64,000 bases of DNA, from the NCBI GenBank assembly GCA_963825335.1, contig CAWGSP010000001.1, positions 1,116,001-1,180,000 of the forward strand, in the 5' to 3' direction. A program made the position numbers and the translations under genes. The notes under the pieces were generated by a model. That model was not told the DNA's origin, searched no databases, and saw only the letters and a list, made by a program, of their open reading frames with translations. This stretch comes from Methanobacterium_B sp963825335. Its GTDB lineage: Archaea; Methanobacteriota; Methanobacteria; Methanobacteriales; Methanobacteriaceae. How positions within the stretch are numbered: position 1 is the stretch's first letter; each line of letters opens with the position of its first letter. Of this stretch, positions 57,977 through 64,000 are shown piece by piece.

Positions 57977-60280
57977 TCAATCCTTGAAATTTTTATTGAT
58001 CAGCATCATGATCCTTGACAATGGTGGTGTTGGATCGGAAGATTCCCACGATGCAGAAGACGCGAGTTCTAGGAAATTATCCAATGATCCTAAAGACTGC
58101 GGATTTTTTTCAAGGAATCTACGTGTATTTTGAGCAATTTCATCCCTCGGGTAACATGGGTTCAGTTCCACAGCCCGTTCATAACATGCTTTGGCTTCAG
58201 TTGTATTCCCAATTTCAAAAAATAGAACGCCGATATCTATCCATAATTCCGGATATTCTGGGTCCAAATTCAAAATCTGAGTGTAACATGCTGCTGCTTT
58301 TTGTAATCTCCCTCTTGTAAAGAATATCAGGCCCCTATTTCTCCATGCCTCAATATAATCTGGATATATGTGCAGGGCGGCATCATAATAGGACAGTGCT
58401 TTAATAAATTTTCCAAGGTCATAAAATAGGTTGCCAATATTGAAGGCTATATATGCATCGTCAAGATCTTCCATTTCAACTGGTAAAACATCTTCATCAA
58501 CTTCTTTATCAAGTATTTTATTTTCAAATTCTGTAATCTCAATATGTTTCTGTGTTTTTTCTATTTCTGCTTCTAAATTTCCCGATTGAAGCTGTTTTTC
58601 CTTTAAAAGATTTTTTAACTGTTTTAACTGTTTTTTTGGTTCTACGTAGTTGTTCATCACTGCTTTGATGTAGTCTGATAAGTTTTCAGGATTTTCGGAT
58701 AATATTTTATCTCTGAATTTTAAATATTCCTGATTTTTTATTTCTTCTTTAATGAGCCAAAGAAGATCGTCTTTGGAGTATATGATGCCTTTGTAGTTGA
58801 GAAGTTCTCTGAACTTCTGGATATCACCAAATTCATAGTAATAACAGGATTTTCTCACAAAATTTTCTATATACACATATTTTCCATTAGCCCTCATTAA
58901 TTCCCTATTTTCATTTAATTCCTTTTTCCTGAACTCTTTAATTATGGATGGTGAATCCTTTTCATCGGGGGCTTGTGCTTCTTTTGCGAGTATTTTGTTT
59001 TCGAAGGCCAGTATCTCCATATTCTTTTGTATCCTATCTATTTCTTGGGATAGGTTTTCTGTATGGATATTGTGTTCATCCAACAGTTTTTGAAGCTGTT
59101 CTGTATGTTCTTTTGGGTCGGTATAATCTTTTATGAGAATTTTAACGTAGTCTGTCAGATCAACTGGCTTTTCAGCCAATATTTTATCCTTTAATTTAAC
59201 GTATTCCTGATTTTTTATTTCTTCTTTGATAAGCCATAATACTTCATCATCAGAGAATTCCATCCCCCTATACTGGAGCAGATCGCGGAGCTTTCGTATT
59301 TCTGTGAATTCATAGTCGTAACGATACTTTTTATTGAATCCATCAAAAAAATTGTAGCATGAATTTTTGACAAAATTTTCTATATAAACATAATAACCAC
59401 TTTTTATAAGCTTCGTTTTTTTAGCCTCTAAATCTGGTTTTTCAGGAGGTTTAATCTCCTCTTTGGGGGCGATGGTTGACTGTGGTTTTTCAGAAATTTC
59501 TGAAACTTCATCGGTTTCATCTAAATCAGTTTCGTGTTTTTCCAAATTTTCGTCGCGTTTTGAGGCTTTTTCATACGTTCTGATTTCTAAATCTTTTAAC
59601 TGTTTTATTGATATGATGGCAGCGTCTTTACGGTCTTGATTATTACTCTTAAGATCTTGGATGAATGGATCGAGGGCAATTCTTCCGAGTGCTGTGATGG
59701 TTGTTTCTTGCATAGTCACATCGTGATCATTTAATGAATTGGATAGTGATTCTGTTGCCTTAGGATCTCCTATTCGTCCTAGTGCTTCGGCAGCTCTCCA
59801 TCTTATTCCGATATTTTTGTTGGTGAGACTTTCGATGAGGTATGGGACGGCTTTTTTGTCTTTGATTCTTCCGAGGGCGGTTATGGTTTCTTCTTGTATG
59901 GTTTTGTCCGGATCATTTAGTGTCTGGAGCAGGGGGTCTGTTGCTTTAGGATCTCCTATTCGTCCTAGTGCTTCGGCAGCTCTCCATCTTATTCCGATAT
60001 GTTGATTGTTGAGTCTTTCGATGAGGTATGGGATGGCTTTTTTGTCTTGGATTCTCCCGAGGGCTGTTATTCCTTCTTCTTGTATGGTTTTGTCCGGATC
60101 TTTTTCAAGTGTTTTTATGAGAGGTTCGGTAGCACGAAAATCGCCTATTCTTTCGAGGGCCATGACGGCCTCTCTACGAATATTCTCAGTATCATCTTCT
60201 AACGATTGGATTAAACCTTCTACATCTCCTTTTTCTTCCATCTCCTCTACCCTAGTTTTCAAGAGATTGAATACCCTCAT
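57977..60280 (-). CDS. HEAT-repeat / tandem unknown module / TPR scaffold protein
   Basis: 767 residues from the ATG at 60280 (GGTGAT five bases upstream). Layout: HEAT repeats about 20-235; a charged linker 236-288; module A 290-435; module B 461-594; three TPR-like units 607-710; a short tail. Modules A and B are clear duplicates of a domain I do not recognise: each starts YVYIENFV(K/R)xSCY, has DD(E/L)LWLIKEEIKNQEY and ends in a coiled-coil ITEFENKIL. The HEAT part has near-identical 62-residue (186-bp) units. No catalytic site is seen; probably a soluble protein-binding scaffold. Confidence 0.82.
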   Translation of the reverse strand: MRVFNLLKTRVEEMEEKGDVEGLIQSLEDDTENIRREAVMALERIGDFRATEPLIKTLEKDPDKTIQEEGITALGRIQDKKAIPYLIERLNNQHIGIRWRAAEALGRIGDPKATDPLLQTLNDPDKTIQEETITALGRIKDKKAVPYLIESLTNKNIGIRWRAAEALGRIGDPKATESLSNSLNDHDVTMQETTITALGRIALDPFIQDLKSNNQDRKDAAIISIKQLKDLEIRTYEKASKRDENLEKHETDLDETDEVSEISEKPQSTIAPKEEIKPPEKPDLEAKKTKLIKSGYYVYIENFVKNSCYNFFDGFNKKYRYDYEFTEIRKLRDLLQYRGMEFSDDEVLWLIKEEIKNQEYVKLKDKILAEKPVDLTDYVKILIKDYTDPKEHTEQLQKLLDEHNIHTENLSQEIDRIQKNMEILAFENKILAKEAQAPDEKDSPSIIKEFRKKELNENRELMRANGKYVYIENFVRKSCYYYEFGDIQKFRELLNYKGIIYSKDDLLWLIKEEIKNQEYLKFRDKILSENPENLSDYIKAVMNNYVEPKKQLKQLKNLLKEKQLQSGNLEAEIEKTQKHIEITEFENKILDKEVDEDVLPVEMEDLDDAYIAFNIGNLFYDLGKFIKALSYYDAALHIYPDYIEAWRNRGLIFFTRGRLQKAAACYTQILNLDPEYPELWIDIGVLFFEIGNTTEAKACYERAVELNPCYPRDEIAQNTRRFLEKNPQSLGSLDNFLELASSASWESSDPTPPLSRIMMLINKNFKD
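59739..60060 (-). repeat. 186-bp tandem repeat within the HEAT region
   Basis: The block TAGGATCTCCTATTCGTCC with about 55 bp of flanking sequence occurs at 59761 and again at 59947, 186 bp apart (62 codons, two HEAT units), nearly identical even at third positions. This is recent internal duplication and a possible site of repeat-number change. Confidence 0.7.
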
Positions 60281-60544
60281 TGTATCACCAAAACCTTTGT
60301 TGTTCAAATATATTTGTCAAAAAAATTGGTATGGTACCAAAATTTATAATATTTATAATCCAACTAAATTGATCAAATTCTTGTTTCTCTCTGCTAATTA
60401 ATATTAAAGTTTTAACATAACTAATTTCATTATTTCTTAAGTTTATATTATCATTTTTCATAGATAAAAAGATTTAAAAAATAGGCAAGCAAGCTAAAGT
60501 CAACAACATGGATCCCATAGACTTAATGCAATAAAATTTCATTG

Positions 60545-63217
60545 TTAATGTTCTTTTATTCCTTTTATGAAGTTACCTACTGTTATGCCTCCTGTGGACA
60601 TAGTTTTAATCTTATTTTTCAATATAGTCAAATTTTTAGCGGTGTTACTATCATTTTCAACGTAATACAGTCCCTTCTTGTAAGTTGAGATCATATCCCT
60701 TGCATAATCATGAGTTTTGCTACGAGCATCAACAACAATACTGCCTATTCCAATTTGACAAATTTCTGCAAGATAATCTATTAAACAAAGTTCTACCGAA
60801 TTTAAAACATGAGTTTTACAGTTTATATCGGTTTTAATCGGAAAAATATGGTCTTTCATATCTTTTATACCATAAAAATCATTTTTTGTATCATTCTCTT
60901 GAATGATTGATGGTAAGCAATCCGCTGAAATTAAGGTGTCCACATTTCCCTGCACAACCAGTTCAAAACAGGAGCTTGAATGATACTCATATGAACGTGA
61001 TAGCAATGTTTTCAAATCATTTCTAGATAATTCTGCTGAAGGTGTGATCGTTTCAAAAATATTTGAAATCTTTAAAACAGTTTCTGCATTCCATACATTA
61101 ATCCCTGCAGATCCTGATATTTTTGAAACAGTTTTACACTGTTTAACTACCTTTGATGCGCCCATACCATCGACCATAATCTCTTTGAAACTTTTAATCT
61201 CCAGAATTTGTTTATATTTTTCGATTTGATATTGATGTGTTATCTGTGGCCATTTCCATACAAAATCGGCATCATGTTCCTCACATAATTTTTCTGCGGC
61301 TTCTAATTTTGACAATAAATTTTTTAAGGTTCCGCACCGTGGGCATATGTTGTCATGAGCATTTACTGTTTCACACTGTGCGCATTTTTTCAGATAATCT
61401 GGAATATTTGGTTCGAAGCAGACACGAGTTGCACCACCTTCTAGTGCCCCCATAACAGTTTTTATTGTATCTGTGTAAGCTGCAATTACAATGTCTGATT
61501 TTTTTAGGTTTATTCTATTGGGTGTTTCAGACGCATGATGAATTGGTTTTAGCATGTCATTCAAACGGTTTTCTGCATTGTGTAGTTGAATTTTGTTTGG
61601 TTTGTATGTGGATAATAATTTTTCTTCTGCTTTTTCAAAGAATTTTCGTCTAAACTGGTTCAATTTGCTTATGGGAGAGAAAAGATCTCCTGGATATTCG
61701 ATCGAAACACAGCTGATGTTGAAAGGTGTGTCACCGGTTTTTTTTATCTGATTTAAGATATTATTCCTGTTTAATGGTTTTTTGATGGCTTTTTCCATCT
61801 GAAAATCTGCAGTAAGTTTTACGCAATAGTTAACACCGTCAAATCCTTTAAATTCGCCCTCAAGAATGGGTTCTAAATTTCCATGCCACATCATTTTAAG
61901 TTCAATTGGAATAGACGGACTTTGATTGTTATTAACCAACGAGGCTGCCTCGTGATTAAATGATATTGAACGCGTAAGATAAAGTTTTGAACCTATTTTT
62001 ACGGGTGCATTGATATTTAATAATAAATTTTTCCTTTGAATAACAGGAGTTTTTTCGAGTGCCATACCATACTTTTGAAGGGCATTCAAAGAATATGAAG
62101 AGTTATCATCTGGATCGTTTTTATCATTGGATATAAAAACTACACCATCACCCTTTTCAACTTTATATGGGTTTTGTAAATGTATCACAACAGTTTTGGT
62201 TTTATTGTTGTAATCCACCACATCGCCTAGGTAAAGTCCCCTATTTCCCGGGGATTCGCATTGCATGATCTTATTTCGATCATTTTCCGTGAGATAGCCT
62301 TCGGTAAATCCGCGGTTAAATGCAAGTTTAAGTCTTGAAATATCTTCAGAATTGGGTTTCCATTTGTTTTTAGACATTGAATCAAGTGCTTTTCTGTAGA
62401 TCTGTACTACGATTGCCACGTATTCTGGTGATCTCATCCTACCCTCTATTTTAATGGAATCTATATTGGTTGCTGAAATTTTATCGAGTATGGTGTAAAC
62501 GGACAGATCGCTGGTTGATAATAAATATTCTTCCTTTTGATCGATTGTATGAAGATTTAATGGTTTTCCATAGCAATCAATTTTACCTGCTACCAATTTA
62601 TATGCTTTACGACATGGTTGGGCACACATACCTCTATTACCACTTCTACCCCCAATAAATGATGATAAAAGGCACTGCCCAGAATATGAATAACATAATG
62701 CACCGTGTCCAAAGATTTCAACTTCTATGCCACTTAATTTTGTCTGATTTTTGATTTCTTCGACTTCTGAGAGTTTCAATTCTCTCGAAAGGATAACCCG
62801 TTTAAAACCGAAATCTGCAGCCCAATTCACACCTTGAACATTGTGTATAGTCATCTGTGTTGATGCGTGTAAGTCCAAATCTGGTACTAAATTTTTTGCC
62901 AATTCAGCTAAACCAAGATCTTGGATTATTATAGCGTCAACTCCAATTTTGTAAAGCCATAAAATATAGTTTGCAGCGGATTTAATCTGGGAATCTTTTA
63001 TCAATGTATTTACAGTCACATAAACCTTTACATCACGCAGTTTAGCATATTCTAAACCCGATACAATTTCTGAATCGTTGAAATTAGATGCAAAGTACCT
63101 GGCTCCAAACTTTTTACCAGAAATATAAACTGCATCTGCTCCGGAGTTAACAGCAGCTTTTAAAGCATCAAGTGAGCCAGCCGGGGCCAGTAATTCGGGT
63201 AGATAATTTTTTGCCAT
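60545..63217 (-). CDS. U32-family (peptidase/RNA hydroxylase-like) protein, long form
   Basis: 890 residues. The N-terminal U32 TIM-barrel part begins ELLAPAGSLDALKAAVNSGADAVY and has FGHGALCYSYSGQC near 168-182, with the later cysteines (GNRGMCAQPC) of the U32 iron-sulfur/metal site. A central beta-rich DUF3656-like region follows at about 330-540. A zinc ribbon CAQCETVNAHDNICPRC lies near 610-628, after which a second TIM-barrel-like part runs to the end. Bacterial relatives RlhA and TrhP hydroxylate rRNA and tRNA bases using prephenate-dependent chemistry; 'collagenase' is the historical label. RNA modification is therefore plausible but not shown. Confidence 0.85.
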   Translation of the reverse strand: MAKNYLPELLAPAGSLDALKAAVNSGADAVYISGKKFGARYFASNFNDSEIVSGLEYAKLRDVKVYVTVNTLIKDSQIKSAANYILWLYKIGVDAIIIQDLGLAELAKNLVPDLDLHASTQMTIHNVQGVNWAADFGFKRVILSRELKLSEVEEIKNQTKLSGIEVEIFGHGALCYSYSGQCLLSSFIGGRSGNRGMCAQPCRKAYKLVAGKIDCYGKPLNLHTIDQKEEYLLSTSDLSVYTILDKISATNIDSIKIEGRMRSPEYVAIVVQIYRKALDSMSKNKWKPNSEDISRLKLAFNRGFTEGYLTENDRNKIMQCESPGNRGLYLGDVVDYNNKTKTVVIHLQNPYKVEKGDGVVFISNDKNDPDDNSSYSLNALQKYGMALEKTPVIQRKNLLLNINAPVKIGSKLYLTRSISFNHEAASLVNNNQSPSIPIELKMMWHGNLEPILEGEFKGFDGVNYCVKLTADFQMEKAIKKPLNRNNILNQIKKTGDTPFNISCVSIEYPGDLFSPISKLNQFRRKFFEKAEEKLLSTYKPNKIQLHNAENRLNDMLKPIHHASETPNRINLKKSDIVIAAYTDTIKTVMGALEGGATRVCFEPNIPDYLKKCAQCETVNAHDNICPRCGTLKNLLSKLEAAEKLCEEHDADFVWKWPQITHQYQIEKYKQILEIKSFKEIMVDGMGASKVVKQCKTVSKISGSAGINVWNAETVLKISNIFETITPSAELSRNDLKTLLSRSYEYHSSSCFELVVQGNVDTLISADCLPSIIQENDTKNDFYGIKDMKDHIFPIKTDINCKTHVLNSVELCLIDYLAEICQIGIGSIVVDARSKTHDYARDMISTYKKGLYYVENDSNTAKNLTILKNKIKTMSTGGITVGNFIKGIKEH

Positions 63218-63345
63218 AACTTTTCCTCAAAATAACTATAATCAGTCCAAGCTGTTAAAATTTTTTGTTAAAAAAACCTAAAAGAGATAATGATAAAAGT
63301 GTAGGAGAACAAAACAGAATAAAATGTAAAAATTTGGTGTTATTA

Positions 63346-64000
63346 ATGAACGCATATTTAGAAATATTAAGGCCATTCAATGCCATTATGGGGGTTATAG
63401 CAGTACTCCTTGTGGCACTTATCAGTGGAAACTTCTCAATTTATGTTCCATTAGCGTGTGTAATTGTTTTCATATTTACAGGAGCAGGGAATGTAATCAA
63501 CGATTATGTGGACCATAAAATTGATGCTATAAACAAACCAGAAAGACCAATACCATCGGGCAGGATATCCCTAAAAAATGCTGCAGTTTACTCAACTGCA
63601 TTATTTGTTATTGCAACCATAATGTCATTGATAATAGGAATTATTCCAGGTATTATTGTAATTTTAAGTGCAGTACTAATGTATTTATATGCTTATCGCC
63701 TTAAAAAATCGTGTCTTGTCGGAAATATTAGTATAGCATTTCTAACAGGTCTCTGTTTTGTATTTGCGGGCGTTGTTTTAAATGCCGTTTATGTATCGAT
63801 ACTTTTAGGATTTTACGCCTTTTTAATGACCATGGCACGTGAAATTGTGAAGGATATGGAAGATGTTGAAGGTGATAGTATGGAGGGCGCATCAACATTC
63901 CCCATAAGATTTGGAATGAAATCATCATCGATACTCGCAGCATTCTTCATGATTCTTGCAAGTTTAACAAGCCCCTCACTGTACTTTATTGGTATTTTCG
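63346..64000 (+). CDS. UbiA-family prenyltransferase, likely digeranylgeranylglyceryl phosphate synthase (partial)
   Basis: The gene runs off the window end; 218 codons are visible. Membrane prenyltransferase with the two aspartate motifs: NVINDYVDHKIDAINKPERP (NDxxD) and VKDMEDVEGD (DxxxD), separated by hydrophobic helices. It best fits the archaeal enzyme that adds the second geranylgeranyl chain to GGGP in ether-lipid synthesis. The start is an ATG with a GGTGT site. Divergent from the U32 gene. Confidence 0.85.
   Translation, partial: MNAYLEILRPFNAIMGVIAVLLVALISGNFSIYVPLACVIVFIFTGAGNVINDYVDHKIDAINKPERPIPSGRISLKNAAVYSTALFVIATIMSLIIGIIPGIIVILSAVLMYLYAYRLKKSCLVGNISIAFLTGLCFVFAGVVLNAVYVSILLGFYAFLMTMAREIVKDMEDVEGDSMEGASTFPIRFGMKSSSILAAFFMILASLTSPSLYFIGIF

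Overview
The window is from a methanogenic archaeon of the order Methanobacteriales, most like Methanobacterium. The evidence is the porCDABEF pyruvate synthase cluster, the F420-dependent reductase Mer, a RaSEA-type archaeosine enzyme, a UbiA-type archaeal lipid prenyltransferase, archaeal 16S/23S sequences, TATA-box promoters, and very A+T-rich spacers. The 16S 3' end carries the anti-Shine-Dalgarno CACCTCCTT, and most starts were chosen by GGAG/GGTGA-like sites.

Layout. 1-5 kb (minus): fumarase alpha downstream of porC-D-A-B-E-F, which are anabolic carbon genes. 5-11 kb (plus): a dihydropteroate-synthase-like protein, an NcsA-type tRNA thiolase with a ubiquitin-like sulfur carrier, a site-2 protease, a DUF89 protein and an NAD-binding protein. 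11-13.4 kb: a MarR regulator and MATE exporter behind a probable operator. 13.4-19.1 kb (minus): a TmcAL-like nucleotidyltransferase, a ThrE-type exporter, a RaSEA-like radical SAM enzyme, and mer, which carries a one-base frameshift here. 19.4-25.1 kb: rRNA operon 1 (16S, tRNA-Ala, 23S, 5S). 25-30 kb is sparse, with an unidentified structured-RNA candidate, an SDR, a GNAT and long A+T-rich deserts. 30-34 kb: a zinc/manganese/nickel-type ABC importer divergent from a NikR-like regulator. 34-36 kb: a HEAT protein, a frameshifted MarR gene and a bacterial-type RNase III. 36-39 kb: acetyl-CoA synthetase plus a SatP acetate transporter. 39.2-40.9 kb: broken ICMT-like and HTH-nucleotidyltransferase-HEPN genes full of one-base indels. 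41.7-44 kb: a DUF2089 three-gene operon and small proteins. 44-48 kb: a 1051-residue multi-PAS histidine kinase and a DUF2115 protein. 48-53.7 kb: rRNA operon 2, a near-perfect copy of operon 1, followed by an additional divergent 5S gene. 54-64 kb: a DUF429 protein, an HhH-MutS ATPase, a TauE exporter, a HEAT/TPR protein with a duplicated unknown module, a U32-family protein and a partial UbiA prenyltransferase.

The metabolic genes fit a hydrogenotroph that also takes up acetate. SatP and Acs would make acetyl-CoA, Por would carboxylate it to pyruvate, and fumarase serves the partial reductive TCA route. Mer belongs to the CO2-to-methane pathway. The points most worth a second look are the frameshift cluster at 39.2-40.9 kb, the mer frameshift, the rRNA duplication whose second copy lacks the upstream promoter of the first, the covarying third 5S gene, the structured RNA near 25.4 kb, the archaeal RNase III, and the unknown tandem module in the HEAT/TPR protein.
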